Notes under the pieces: model-generated
The model's input: the letters and a program-made list of their open reading frames with translations, nothing else
Database searches by the model: none
Told to the model about the DNA's origin: nothing
Assembly: GCA_030407315.1 (NCBI GenBank)
Contig: JALQPE010002459.1
Span: 18,147-82,146 of the forward strand
Direction of reading: 5' to 3'
DNA from: Asparagopsis taxiformis
Lineage: Eukaryota; Rhodophyta; Florideophyceae; Bonnemaisoniales; Bonnemaisoniaceae
Length of the DNA: 64,000 nucleotides
Program-made: the position numbers and the translations under genes
Shown here: piece by piece, positions 52,373 through 63,055 of the stretch
How positions within the stretch are numbered: the stretch's first letter is position 1
How the letters are laid out: every line of letters starts with the position of its first letter

Positions 52373-55300
52373 ATGGACGATCAAGGTACATCGTCATCTA
52401 CTGGGCAACCAGTTTTCATGCCAATTGCACACCCGGAGCTGAAGAAACTTGGACGCAAAGCCATCCACACCTTCCTCCGGAACCGTGAAAACTATCTACT
52501 GCGTATACAAGATGCAAATTCTTCAGGGAGCAATATGAAGCCGGTATCGATAATCTCATCTGTCGATCGTGATCTTCTGCTATCCTTAATTGCATTTGAG
52601 ACATTTCCAGGTGTATCCGAGTTCAAGGAATTGACAGATGATATACTGGAAGAATTTCTAAAGAGCAAAGAAGAAATAAAGCTGGAGTCCATATCGCTAG
52701 AGGACCTCGAGTCAGCGATAAAGACGTCAGTCAAGATCAATGTAAATGAACCAGATCCAGAACTTCGAATTCAAGCTCTGTTTACCGACTATCAAACTTT
52801 GCTGAGGAACAAGAAATGGGAAAGGCTGATTGAAGACAAACCAGCTCTCTCTATTCGACATATATGCGAAATGCTGAAGCCCAATGTCCTGAAGACCAGG
52901 ATACAGCAAGATCTTGAACTAGGAATACACGATCTGGAAGATAATTGGATGAAGTTTTACAAGCAGGTTATGAAACGTGCTGTAGCTTGTGAAGAGTACG
53001 TCCCGATAAAGTCCACGCCACCTCATCAGCATGAAAAAAGCAAACCACAAAGACGCGATAATGTCACTGTAAGGAGTTCTATGAATTCTCCTTGCGTACC
53101 TCCGAACTCCAGCACGCACAAGAATAAGGATACTTCTGAGAAGGCTTCTCATGTATCTTCAGTCTCTTGCTCGCCATCCAAAGCACTGCCAGACTGTCTC
53201 AATCCGTCCTGTAGCGGCAAACATTATATAAGATCATGTCCAAACACTTCCCAGGAGGAAAAGGATAGGTATTTGAAGCTATACCGAGACAAAAAGACCA
53301 AGAGCGGACGGCTTAGTATGTTAAACGAATCCATCACTAGCTCTAGTCGATTGAATGATTCTACTCGAGAAATCCCGGCAGGGCGGTTCAAGGCCTTACT
53401 GGCAGACAAGGTACTGGTTACTGTCAATGGCGACTATGGATCAGATCATGCCTCGCTCTCTGGGAGACATTTGGAAGAGTTATATCAAGCTGGTGTGTTT
53501 ATCAATGTTTTACCGCTCGCAGAACCAATTTCTATGGGCCTTGCTCTGAACGAACGTGACGAGGTGGGGAAAGAGAAGTTGTATACTGCGAAACGTAAGG
53601 CACGTATATCTACTACAATCCATTTGCTTACAGGACCTTTACGGCTACGGAATGTTGAGTATCTCGTGTTTGATGAAGATATGGATGAGGTTTTACTTTC
53701 GCGCCCCTTGCTCCAATCCATAGGATTCGATTTGGAGAATCACCTTTCTACAGTAAGGCACCTCTATCATGATGCGGACTTCTCACACATAGGTTTCAAT
53801 GGGATAGAAGACAGTTTTCATGGCCAAGAAACGGGGGCAGAGAAGGGAAAACTGGCTGAATTGCTTCTTACACCGACGGATCAGAGTAGTGATACACTAC
53901 CAATTGATGAATGCCCTGAATATTCTGTTGACAAGGTGGTAGTATCTAAAATCCACAAGAGTTCAGATTATGCAAAGTCTATGGACGATGGTTCGGAGCA
54001 CAGCCTACCTGTGGGTGTAGATAATGACAAGGAATCGGCAGATGGAATTTCTTTGATGCTGGAAGACTGCATAAAAGAGGGCTTACCAGAAGAGTATCAT
54101 AATGATATGTCTGCTCTTGTTCGAGAATACTCAGATATTTTTCGAACCAAGCTTGGTGCAGATCCACCGGCACGTCTTCCTCCTATGAAGGTTCTCCTAA
54201 AGGAAGACGCAAAACCAGTAAGGGTTCGAGTCCGACGCTATTCAGAACAACAAACTGAATTTTTAAGACGGAAGGTGGATGAACTGTTACAATTGGGACT
54301 AATATTCCCTAACAATAGCAGTCAATGGGCTTGCGCACCATTGGTTGTTCCCAAGACAGGACCAGAGGGCTTCCGCTTCACGGTTGATCTCAGACCGGTC
54401 AATTCACAGACAATTCCGTTCGTCTGGCCAATGCCAGACCTGGAATCTTGCACTGCGAAACTAACCAATGACACCTGTTTTGCCACTTTAGACTTGTGTC
54501 AAGGGTATTGGCAATTACCACTGGACCCTAGTTCACAAGAATGCCAAAGTTTCATTACAGCCGATGGAGTATTCACACCTACACGAGTAATGCATGGGCA
54601 AACAAATGCAGTGTCATACCTGCAAAGCAATGTACAGATTCTTTGCCGAGATATTCGCGACTCTCTGCTACAATGGCTAGATGACATACTGATTCACTGT
54701 AGAACAGTAGTTCAACTACTCACTATTCTTCGCACTTTTTTTGGTATCTGCAGAGAGCACAATTTGAAACTGCATGCGAAAAAGTGTAGACTTTATCTGG
54801 AGACAGTGCGTTGGTGTGGCCGCTCAATAAGCAAGGATGGAATTCGAATGGACCCAAACCGTCTAAACGGCCTTCTGAATATGTCTCACCCCATCACTGG
54901 TGCAGACCTGCAACAGTTCCTGTGTGCAGCAACATGGATGAAACATTCGATTCCATCATTCACTACAGTTGTAGCATCACTTCATGCGACTCTTGAGGAT
55001 GTGTACAAGATGGCGGGCAAGCGCACGAGGCACGCGGTTGCCAAAATTAAGCTTGATAGCTTGTGGGGTGATGACCAGCGAAAGGCATTTCAGAATGTCA
55101 AGGATTCTCTATTACATTCCACTACGCTCGCTCACCCTGACTCCTGTAAGCTTCTATGCCTTTATACAGACGCTTCAGAGTTTCATTGGTCGGGTGTGCT
55201 CACTCAAATTCCTGCGGTTGATATTGATGCTGACTTTGTCGACCAGAGACATCAGCCGTTGGCCTTTTTATCAGGCTCTTTCACTGGATCGCGCTCTCGT

Positions 55301-57148
55301 TGGTCGACTGCAGAAAAGGAGGCTTTCGCAATAATCGAGTCGGTATTGCGCCTGGACTACCTCCTTCTTCGCCCGGAAGGATTTTTCCTGTTTACCGACC
55401 ATAAGAACTTGGTATTCATATTTGATCCCTTATCTTCACGCCAGTCGATGGGTAAGCACACTACAAGCAAGATTTCGAGATGGGCTATGAGGCTTTCAGC
55501 ATTCCGTTACACCATAATCCATATTCCCGGGCCCGAAAACTGTTGGGCGGACTTGATGTCCCGCTGGGGAGCCCCCACAGTGGTACAAAATCACGGTGCA
55601 TCAGTCCGTGCTAAACTATCGGCACTTTTCGTTGCTCCAGTGGCACCCGACTTGGATTCAGATTTCAAGTGGCCTTCGTCAGTCGATATCATAACGGCAC
55701 AGAAGGCAGCCTCTGGAAATGAAGAGGGACTCCCACCAAAGAGGAAAAAGAAGGGAATGGCAGTCACCAAGTCAGGATCAATCTGGATTCCTTCCCATGC
55801 TGTGGAACTTCAACTACGCATATGCATTATAGGACATTGCGGAAGAAGTGGACACCGTGGAGCAGATACTACACTCAAAACAATTTCCGAGATGTTTTAT
55901 TGGAAAAATATGGATTCCGACATTCAGTCGTTCTGTAGGTCTTGTCTACACTGCCTGGCGACTACTGGAGGCCACAGGATTCCAAGACCGCTATCACATG
56001 CTCTGCATTCTGATAAACCCAATGAAGTGTTGCACTTTGATTACCTTTTCATGGGACAAAGTTTCATTGGTCACCAGTACGTGCTCATCTTAAAAGATGA
56101 CGCGTCTTCATTCGTATGGCTTGAGCCAACAGCAGTGGCAGATGCCGCAACAGCGGTAGAAGTACTTTGTCGATGGTTCGCATCCTTTGGCGTATCCTAT
56201 ACTTGGGTGAGCGATCAAGGCAGTCATTTCTGCAATACAATTATGCGTCAACTTAATAGAGAGTTGCATACGCGACACCACTTCACGACAGCATATTGTC
56301 CACAGTCCAATGGAACAGTGGAAAGCATGTGTAAGGAGGTTCTTCGAGCTGCAAGAGCTCTGCTTTCGGAATTTCGTATGGATACCAAGGATTGGCCCAA
56401 ATTAATTCGTCTGATTCAGACAATACTGAATCACTCTAAGCGCCCCTCTCTGGGTAATATCGCTCCAATCACGGCTTTCACTGGACAACCCGCAGACAGC
56501 CCACTTCTTTCTATCGTTCCACCTTCAGTTCCAGAACCTCGCTCTTTATCATTCATACAGGCGCAAAAGATTGCTGGTATCAAATCGTTGCTCCAAGCAT
56601 CTGATGATTTACACAAAGAAGTCTCTTTCCGTCGAACAAAGAAAAGACAACAATCTATCGCAGCTCACAACGCTAGAACAAATGTGAGCGAGATTAATTT
56701 CACAGTTGGTGACTATGTACTAGTCGCGCAGAGGCTTAAAAATAATGGCAACAAGCTTAGGATCAAATGGCGTGGGCCTCAACGTATCACAAGAGCCGAT
56801 TCTGACGTTGTTTATGAGGTGGAAGATCTCCTTTCAGGACTTTTAACTTTGGTTCATGCTAATCGGTTGAAGTTTTATGCTGATTCCAGTCTCAATGTGA
56901 CCGAGACACTATTGGACACTGTTGCAAATAATAATCCACATTATAACAAGGCGGAGCAGTTGCTCGACCTGCGCTATAACAATGAGCTGGCCAGGTATGA
57001 GGTACAAGTGAAATGGGAAGGGTTTGATCATGAGGATCCCACATGGGAGCCAATGGAAAACTTACGAGAAGACATTCCCAAAATGCTTGAAAGCTTCATG
57101 TCCTCGCATCATGATGTTGAGATGGTACAGCAAGCACTCGCATTGTGA
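52373..57148 (+). CDS. gag-pol: Gypsy-2A Gag-Pol polyprotein with chromodomain
   Basis: 1591 codons in one frame. Gag with zinc knuckle C275-x4-C280-x3-H284-x4-C289. Protease-like site G-D354-Y-G-S-D, with Tyr where Ser or Thr is expected. RT D707 (FATLDLCQGYWQL) and W-L-D770-D771. RNase H D933, E983, D1009, D1060. Basic KRKKK at about 1123. Integrase H1155, H1161, C1191, C1194 and triad D1223, D1281, E1317 with exactly 35 residues between the last two. GDYVLVA and KWRGPQRI near 1446-1471. Chromodomain about 1525-1575 (KWEGFDHEDPTWEP). No break seen; probably able to transpose. Confidence 0.95.
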   Translation: MDDQGTSSSTGQPVFMPIAHPELKKLGRKAIHTFLRNRENYLLRIQDANSSGSNMKPVSIISSVDRDLLLSLIAFETFPGVSEFKELTDDILEEFLKSKEEIKLESISLEDLESAIKTSVKINVNEPDPELRIQALFTDYQTLLRNKKWERLIEDKPALSIRHICEMLKPNVLKTRIQQDLELGIHDLEDNWMKFYKQVMKRAVACEEYVPIKSTPPHQHEKSKPQRRDNVTVRSSMNSPCVPPNSSTHKNKDTSEKASHVSSVSCSPSKALPDCLNPSCSGKHYIRSCPNTSQEEKDRYLKLYRDKKTKSGRLSMLNESITSSSRLNDSTREIPAGRFKALLADKVLVTVNGDYGSDHASLSGRHLEELYQAGVFINVLPLAEPISMGLALNERDEVGKEKLYTAKRKARISTTIHLLTGPLRLRNVEYLVFDEDMDEVLLSRPLLQSIGFDLENHLSTVRHLYHDADFSHIGFNGIEDSFHGQETGAEKGKLAELLLTPTDQSSDTLPIDECPEYSVDKVVVSKIHKSSDYAKSMDDGSEHSLPVGVDNDKESADGISLMLEDCIKEGLPEEYHNDMSALVREYSDIFRTKLGADPPARLPPMKVLLKEDAKPVRVRVRRYSEQQTEFLRRKVDELLQLGLIFPNNSSQWACAPLVVPKTGPEGFRFTVDLRPVNSQTIPFVWPMPDLESCTAKLTNDTCFATLDLCQGYWQLPLDPSSQECQSFITADGVFTPTRVMHGQTNAVSYLQSNVQILCRDIRDSLLQWLDDILIHCRTVVQLLTILRTFFGICREHNLKLHAKKCRLYLETVRWCGRSISKDGIRMDPNRLNGLLNMSHPITGADLQQFLCAATWMKHSIPSFTTVVASLHATLEDVYKMAGKRTRHAVAKIKLDSLWGDDQRKAFQNVKDSLLHSTTLAHPDSCKLLCLYTDASEFHWSGVLTQIPAVDIDADFVDQRHQPLAFLSGSFTGSRSRWSTAEKEAFAIIESVLRLDYLLLRPEGFFLFTDHKNLVFIFDPLSSRQSMGKHTTSKISRWAMRLSAFRYTIIHIPGPENCWADLMSRWGAPTVVQNHGASVRAKLSALFVAPVAPDLDSDFKWPSSVDIITAQKAASGNEEGLPPKRKKKGMAVTKSGSIWIPSHAVELQLRICIIGHCGRSGHRGADTTLKTISEMFYWKNMDSDIQSFCRSCLHCLATTGGHRIPRPLSHALHSDKPNEVLHFDYLFMGQSFIGHQYVLILKDDASSFVWLEPTAVADAATAVEVLCRWFASFGVSYTWVSDQGSHFCNTIMRQLNRELHTRHHFTTAYCPQSNGTVESMCKEVLRAARALLSEFRMDTKDWPKLIRLIQTILNHSKRPSLGNIAPITAFTGQPADSPLLSIVPPSVPEPRSLSFIQAQKIAGIKSLLQASDDLHKEVSFRRTKKRQQSIAAHNARTNVSEINFTVGDYVLVAQRLKNNGNKLRIKWRGPQRITRADSDVVYEVEDLLSGLLTLVHANRLKFYADSSLNVTETLLDTVANNNPHYNKAEQLLDLRYNNELARYEVQVKWEGFDHEDPTWEPMENLREDIPKMLESFMSSHHDVEMVQQALAL

Positions 57149-57169
57149 CCTCTCTTCAAAGGAGAGAAG

Positions 57170-57506
57170 TGGTGCACGCACGCGAAGACAGTACGTATCA
57201 CCGTCTGCAATATATTGTGCACTTTCCCCGGCTACCATTATTACTGATTAATAGTGGTACGCACTGATTACAGTACAGAAGTGAACGTTCCGGGAGTCTT
57301 GTGATTGAATCACTGCGATATCGATACATCGAACCTTTAGAGAGAAAGGATGAGCGGCATCGTCACTAGTGGAATTTCTACTGATGTGGTACAAGAATCC
57401 GGATTAGAAAGGAGGTCATGATGTACATATAACCCGACTGGCAGGGGAAATAAACAAAAGGAGCCAGCACACTAGCGGCAGTTTACTATTGCCCTACTGT
57501 TAGCCA
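57170..57506 (+). repeat. Gypsy-2A 3' LTR
   Basis: Preceded by the polypurine tract CAAAGGAGAGAAG (57157-57169). Confidence 0.93.
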
Positions 57507-57513
57507 ATGTTTT
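57507..57513. other. 7-bp junction between the two inverted Gypsy elements
   Basis: ATGTTTT separates LTR ends ...GTTAGCCA and TGGCTAAC..., forming the centre of an 11-kb palindrome. Confidence 0.9.
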
Positions 57514-57850
57514 TGGCTAACAGTAGGGCAATAGTAAACTGCCGCTAGTGTGCTGGCTCCTTTTGTTTATTTCCCCTGCCAGTCGGATTATATGTACATC
57601 ATGACCTCCTTTCTAATCCGGATTCTTGTACCACATCAGTAGAAATTCCACTAGTGACGATGCCGCTCATCCTTTCTCTCTAAAGGTTCGATGTATCGAT
57701 ATCGCAGTGATTCAATCACAAGACTCCCGGAACGTTCACTTCTGTACTGTAATCAGTGCGTACCACTATTAATCAGTAATAATGGTAGCCGGGGAAAGTG
57801 CACAATATATTGCAGACGGTGATACGTACTGTCTTCGCGTGCGTGCACCA
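57514..57850 (-). repeat. Gypsy-2B 3' LTR
   Basis: Inverted copy of the Gypsy-2A LTR; the polypurine tract is at 57851-57863 on the minus strand. Confidence 0.93.
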
Positions 57851-57871
57851 CTTCTCTCCTTTGAAGAGAGG

Positions 57872-60800
57872 TCACAATGCGAGTGCTTGCTGTACCATCT
57901 CAACATCATGATGCGAGGACATGAAGCTTTCAAGCATTTTGGGAATGTCTTCTCGTAAGTTTTCCATTGGCTCCCATGTGGGATCCTCATGATCAAACCC
58001 TTCCCATTTCACTTGTACCTCATACCTGGCCAGCTCATTGTTATAGCGCAGGTCGAGCAACTGCTCCGCCTTGTTATAATGTGGATTATTATTTGCAACA
58101 GTGTCCAATAGTGTCTCGGTCACATTGAGACTGGAATCAGCATAAAACTTCAACCGATTAGCATGAACCAAAGTTAAAAGTCCTGAAAGGAGATCTTCCA
58201 CCTCATAAACAACGTCAGAATCGGCTCTTGTGATACGTTGAGGCCCACGCCATTTGATCCTAAGCTTGTTGCCATTATTTTTAAGCCTCTGCGCGACTAG
58301 TACATAGTCACCAACTGTGAAATTAATCTCGCTCACATTTGTTCTAGCGTTGTGAGCTGCGATAGATTGTTGTCTTTTCTTTGTTCGACGGAAAGAGACT
58401 TCTTTGTGTAAATCATCAGATGCTTGGAGCAACGATTTGATACCAGCAATCTTTTGCGCCTGTATGAATGATAAAGAGCGAGGTTCTGGAACTGAAGGTG
58501 GAACGATAGAAAGAAGTGGGCTGTCTGCGGGTTGTCCAGTGAAAGCCGTGATTGGAGCGATATTACCCAGAGAGGGGCGCTTAGAGTGATTCAGTATTGT
58601 CTGAATCAGACGAATTAATTTGGGCCAATCCTTGGTATCCATACGAAATTCCGAAAGCAGAGCTCTTGCAGCTCGAAGAACCTCCTTACACATGCTTTCC
58701 ACTGTTCCATTGGACTGTGGACAATATGCTGTCGTGAAGTGGTGTCGCGTATGCAACTCTCTATTAAGTTGACGCATAATTGTATTGCAGAAATGACTGC
58801 CTTGATCGCTCACCCAAGTATAGGATACGCCAAAGGATGCGAACCATCGACAAAGTACTTCTACCGCTGTTGCGGCATCTGCCACTGCTGTTGGCTCAAG
58901 CCATACGAATGAAGACGCGTCATCTTTTAAGATGAGCACGTACTGGTGACCAATGAAACTTTGTCCCATGAAAAGGTAATCAAAGTGCAACACTTCATTG
59001 GGTTTATCAGAATGCAGAGCATGTGATAGCGGTCTTGGAATCCTGTGGCCTCCAGTAGTCGCCAGGCAGTGTAGACAAGACCTACAGAACGACTGAATGT
59101 CGGAATCCATATTTTTCCAATAAAACATCTCGGAAATTGTTTTGAGTGTAGTATCTGCTCCACGGTGTCCACTTCTTCCGCAATGTCCTATAATGCATAT
59201 GCGTAGTTGAAGTTCCACAGCATGGGAAGGAATCCAGATTGATCCTGACTTGGTGACTGCCATTCCCTTCTTTTTCCTCTTTGGTGGGAGTCCCTCTTCA
59301 TTTCCAGAGGCTGCCTTCTGTGCCGTTATGATATCGACTGACGAAGGCCACTTGAAATCTGAATCCAAGTCGGGTGCCACTGGAGCAACGAAAAGTGCCG
59401 ATAGTTTAGCACGGACTGATGCACCGTGATTTTGTACCACTGTGGGGGCTCCCCAGCGGGACATCAAGTCCGCCCAACAGTTTTCGGGCCCGGGAATATG
59501 GATTATGGTGTAACGGAATGCTGAAAGCCTCATAGCCCATCTCGAAATCTTGCTTGTAGTGTGCTTACCCATCGACTGGCGTGAAGATAAGGGATCAAAT
59601 ATGAATACCAAGTTCTTATGGTCGGTAAACAGCAAAAATCCTTCCGGGCGAAGAAGGAGGTAATCCAGGCGCAATACCGACTCGATTATTGCGAAAGCCT
59701 CCTTTTCTGCAGTCGACCAACGAGAGCGCGATCCAGTGAAAGAGCCTGATAAAAAGGCCAACGGCTGATGTCTCTGGTCGACAAAGTCAGCATCAATATC
59801 AACCGCAGGAATTTGAGTGAGCACACCCGACCAATGGAACTCTGAAGCGTCTGTATAAAGGCATAGAAGCTTACAGGAGTCAGGGTGAGCGAGCGTAGTG
59901 GAATGTAATAGAGAATCCTTGACATTCTGAAATGCCTTCCGCTGTTCATCACCCCACAAGCTATCAAGCTTAATTTTGGCAACCGCGTGCCTCGTGCGCT
60001 TGCCCGCCATCTTGTACACATCCTCAAGAGTCGCATGAAGTGATGCTACAACTGTAGTGAATGATGGAATCGAATGTTTCATCCATGTTGCTGCACACAG
60101 GAACTGTTGCAGATCTGCACCAGTGATGGGGTGAGACATATTCAGAAGGCCGTTTAGACGGTTTGGGTCCATTCGAATTCCATCCTTGCTTATTGAGCGG
60201 CCACACCAACGCACTGTCTCCAGATAAAGTCTACACTTTTTCGCATGCAGTTTCAAATTGTACTCTCTGCAGATACCAAAAAAAGTGCGAAGAATAGTGA
60301 GTAGTTGAACTACTGTTCTACAGTGAATCAGTATGTCATCTAGCCATTGTAGCAGAGAGTCGCGAATATCTCGGCAAAGAATCTGTACATTGCTTTGCAG
60401 GTATGACACTGCATTTGTTTGCCCATGCATTACTCGTGTAGGTGTGAATACTCCATCGGCTGTAATGAAACTTTGGCATTCTTGTGAACTAGGGTCCAGT
60501 GGTAATTGCCAATACCCTTGACACAAGTCTAAAGTGGCAAAACAGGTGTCATTGGTTAGTTTCGCAGTGCAAGATTCCAGGTCTGGCATTGGCCAGACGA
60601 ACGGAATTGTCTGTGAATTGACCGGTCTGAGATCAACCGTGAAGCGGAAGCCCTCTGGTCCTGTCTTGGGAACAACCAATGGTGCGCAAGCCCATTGACT
60701 GCTATTGTTAGGGAATATTAGTCCCAATTGTAACAGTTCATCCACCTTCCGTCTTAAAAATTCAGTTTGTTGTTCTGAATAGCGTCGGACTCGAACCCTT

Positions 60801-62647
60801 ACTGGTTTTGCGTCTTCCTTTAGGAGAACCTTCATAGGAGGAAGACGTGCCGGTGGATCTGCACCAAGCTTGGTTCGAAAAATATCTGAGTATTCTCGAA
60901 CAAGAGCAGACATATCATTATGATACTCTTCTGGTAAGCCCTCTTTTATGCAGTCTTCCAGCATCAAAGAAATTCCATCTGCCGATTCCTTGTCATTATC
61001 TACACCCACAGGTAGGCTGTGCTCCGAACCATCGTCCATTGACTTTGCATATTCTGAACTCTTGTGGATTTTAGATACTACCACCTTGTCAACAGAATAT
61101 TCAGGGCATTCATCAATTGGTAGTGTATCACTACTCTGATCCGTCGGTGTAAGAAGCAATTCAGCCAATTTTCCCTTCTCTGCCCCCGTTTCTTGGCCAT
61201 GAAAACTGTCTTCTATCCCATTGAAACCTATGTGTGAGAAGTCCGCATCATGATAGAGGTGCCTTACTGTAGAAAGGTGATTCTCCAAATCGAATCCTAT
61301 GGATTGGAGCAAGGGGCGCGAAAGTAAAACCTCATCCATATCTTCATCAAACACGAGATACTCAACATTCCGTAGCCGTAAAGGTCCTGTAAGCAAATGG
61401 ATTGTAGTAGATATACGTGCCTTACGTTTCGCAGTATACAACTTCTCTTTCCCCACCTCGTCACGTTCGTTCAGAGCAAGGCCCATAGAAATTGGTTCTG
61501 CGAGCGGTAAAACATTGATAAACACACCAGCTTGATATAACTCTTCCAAATGTCTCCCAGAGAGCGAGGCATGATCTGATCCATAGTCGCCATTGACAGT
61601 AACCAGTACCTTGTCTGCCAGTAAGGCCTTGAACCGCCCTGCCGGGATTTCTCGAGTAGAATCATTCAATCGACTAGAGCTAGTGATGGATTCGTTTAAC
61701 ATACTAAGCCGTCCGCTCTTGGTCTTTTTGTCTCGGTATAGCTTCAAATACCTATCCTTTTCCTCCTGGGAAGTGTTTGGACATGATCTTATATAATGTT
61801 TGCCGCTACAGGACGGATTGAGACAGTCTGGCAGTGCTTTGGATGGCGAGCAAGAGACTGAAGATACATGAGAAGCCTTCTCAGAAGTATCCTTATTCTT
61901 GTGCGTGCTGGAGTTCGGAGGTACGCAAGGAGAATTCATAGAACTCCTTACAGTGACATTATCGCGTCTTTGTGGTTTGCTTTTTTCATGCTGATGAGGT
62001 GGCGTGGACTTTATCGGGACGTACTCTTCACAAGCTACAGCACGTTTCATAACCTGCTTGTAAAACTTCATCCAATTATCTTCCAGATCGTGTATTCCTA
62101 GTTCAAGATCTTGCTGTATCCTGGTCTTCAGGACATTGGGCTTCAGCATTTCGCATATATGTCGAATAGAGAGAGCTGGTTTGTCTTCAATCAGCCTTTC
62201 CCATTTCTTGTTCCTCAGCAAAGTTTGATAGTCGGTAAACAGAGCTTGAATTCGAAGTTCTGGATCTGGTTCATTTACATTGATCTTGACTGACGTCTTT
62301 ATCGCTGACTCGAGGTCCTCTAGCGATATGGACTCCAGCTTTATTTCTTCTTTGCTCTTTAGAAATTCTTCCAGTATATCATCTGTCAATTCCTTGAACT
62401 CGGATACACCTGGAAATGTCTCAAATGCAATTAAGGATAGCAGAAGATCACGATCGACAGATGAGATTATCGATACCGGCTTCATATTGCTCCCTGAAGA
62501 ATTTGCATCTTGTATACGCAGTAGATAGTTTTCACGGTTCCGGAGGAAGGTGTGGATGGCTTTGCGTCCAAGTTTCTTCAGCTCCGGGTGTGCAATTGGC
62601 ATGAAAACTGGTTGCCCAGTAGATGACGATGTACCTTGATCGTCCAT
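57872..62647 (-). CDS. gag-pol: Gypsy-2B Gag-Pol polyprotein with chromodomain
   Basis: 1591 codons, same domains as 52373-57148. Differences found: D532 to E, H796 to Y, D901 to E and F1005 to L. None touches a catalytic residue. The few differences mean both copies descend from a very recent common source. Confidence 0.95.
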   Translation of the reverse strand: MDDQGTSSSTGQPVFMPIAHPELKKLGRKAIHTFLRNRENYLLRIQDANSSGSNMKPVSIISSVDRDLLLSLIAFETFPGVSEFKELTDDILEEFLKSKEEIKLESISLEDLESAIKTSVKINVNEPDPELRIQALFTDYQTLLRNKKWERLIEDKPALSIRHICEMLKPNVLKTRIQQDLELGIHDLEDNWMKFYKQVMKRAVACEEYVPIKSTPPHQHEKSKPQRRDNVTVRSSMNSPCVPPNSSTHKNKDTSEKASHVSSVSCSPSKALPDCLNPSCSGKHYIRSCPNTSQEEKDRYLKLYRDKKTKSGRLSMLNESITSSSRLNDSTREIPAGRFKALLADKVLVTVNGDYGSDHASLSGRHLEELYQAGVFINVLPLAEPISMGLALNERDEVGKEKLYTAKRKARISTTIHLLTGPLRLRNVEYLVFDEDMDEVLLSRPLLQSIGFDLENHLSTVRHLYHDADFSHIGFNGIEDSFHGQETGAEKGKLAELLLTPTDQSSDTLPIDECPEYSVDKVVVSKIHKSSEYAKSMDDGSEHSLPVGVDNDKESADGISLMLEDCIKEGLPEEYHNDMSALVREYSDIFRTKLGADPPARLPPMKVLLKEDAKPVRVRVRRYSEQQTEFLRRKVDELLQLGLIFPNNSSQWACAPLVVPKTGPEGFRFTVDLRPVNSQTIPFVWPMPDLESCTAKLTNDTCFATLDLCQGYWQLPLDPSSQECQSFITADGVFTPTRVMHGQTNAVSYLQSNVQILCRDIRDSLLQWLDDILIHCRTVVQLLTILRTFFGICREYNLKLHAKKCRLYLETVRWCGRSISKDGIRMDPNRLNGLLNMSHPITGADLQQFLCAATWMKHSIPSFTTVVASLHATLEDVYKMAGKRTRHAVAKIKLDSLWGDEQRKAFQNVKDSLLHSTTLAHPDSCKLLCLYTDASEFHWSGVLTQIPAVDIDADFVDQRHQPLAFLSGSFTGSRSRWSTAEKEAFAIIESVLRLDYLLLRPEGFLLFTDHKNLVFIFDPLSSRQSMGKHTTSKISRWAMRLSAFRYTIIHIPGPENCWADLMSRWGAPTVVQNHGASVRAKLSALFVAPVAPDLDSDFKWPSSVDIITAQKAASGNEEGLPPKRKKKGMAVTKSGSIWIPSHAVELQLRICIIGHCGRSGHRGADTTLKTISEMFYWKNMDSDIQSFCRSCLHCLATTGGHRIPRPLSHALHSDKPNEVLHFDYLFMGQSFIGHQYVLILKDDASSFVWLEPTAVADAATAVEVLCRWFASFGVSYTWVSDQGSHFCNTIMRQLNRELHTRHHFTTAYCPQSNGTVESMCKEVLRAARALLSEFRMDTKDWPKLIRLIQTILNHSKRPSLGNIAPITAFTGQPADSPLLSIVPPSVPEPRSLSFIQAQKIAGIKSLLQASDDLHKEVSFRRTKKRQQSIAAHNARTNVSEINFTVGDYVLVAQRLKNNGNKLRIKWRGPQRITRADSDVVYEVEDLLSGLLTLVHANRLKFYADSSLNVTETLLDTVANNNPHYNKAEQLLDLRYNNELARYEVQVKWEGFDHEDPTWEPMENLREDIPKMLESFMSSHHDVEMVQQALAL

Positions 62648-62718
62648 ACTAGAGAGCTTAAGAGAGATGAAGCTCAGATAGGCCTCACGATGATTGCTCA
62701 GAAGCTAAGTGATCACTT

Positions 62719-63055
62719 TGGCTAACAGTAGGGCAATAGTAAACTGCCGCTAGTGTGCTGGCTCCTTTTGTTTATTTCCCCTGCCAGTCGGATTATATGT
62801 ACATCATGACCTCCTTTCTAATCCAGATTCTTGTACCACATCAGTAGAAATTACACTAGTGACGATGCCGCTCATCCTTTCTCTCTAAAGGTTCGATGTA
62901 TCGATATCGCAGTGATTCAATCACAAGACTCCCGGAACGTTCACTTCTGTACTGTAATCAGTGCGTACCACTATTAATCAGTAATAATGGTAGCCGGGGA
63001 AAGTGCACAATATATTGCAGACGGTGATACGTACTGTCTTCGCGTGCGTGCACCA
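62719..63055 (-). repeat. Gypsy-2B 5' LTR
   Basis: The coding strand reads into the same palindromic AAGTGATCACTT (62707-62718) as in Gypsy-2A. Confidence 0.93.

Larger units (their letters stand above)
51965..57506 (+). mobile_element. Gypsy-2A: intact chromodomain Ty3/gypsy element
   Basis: 337-bp LTRs at 51965-52301 and 57170-57506 (TGGTGCACG...TTAGCCA) differ at one base (ATAATCCG versus ATAACCCG). They enclose a single uninterrupted 1591-codon Gag-Pol. No target-site duplication is found: left AGAAG, right ATGTT. It is joined 7 bp away to a second, inverted copy. Confidence 0.95.
57514..63055 (-). mobile_element. Gypsy-2B: intact chromodomain Ty3/gypsy element, inverted copy
   Basis: LTRs 57514-57850 (3') and 62719-63055 (5') differ from each other at two or so bases (TCCGGATT versus TCCAGATT; ATTCC versus ATTAC). 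The 1591-codon product differs from the other copy at four residues that I could find. Right flank is CCTGT, left GTTTT, so no duplication. Arrangement with Gypsy-2A is 3' end to 3' end. Confidence 0.95.
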
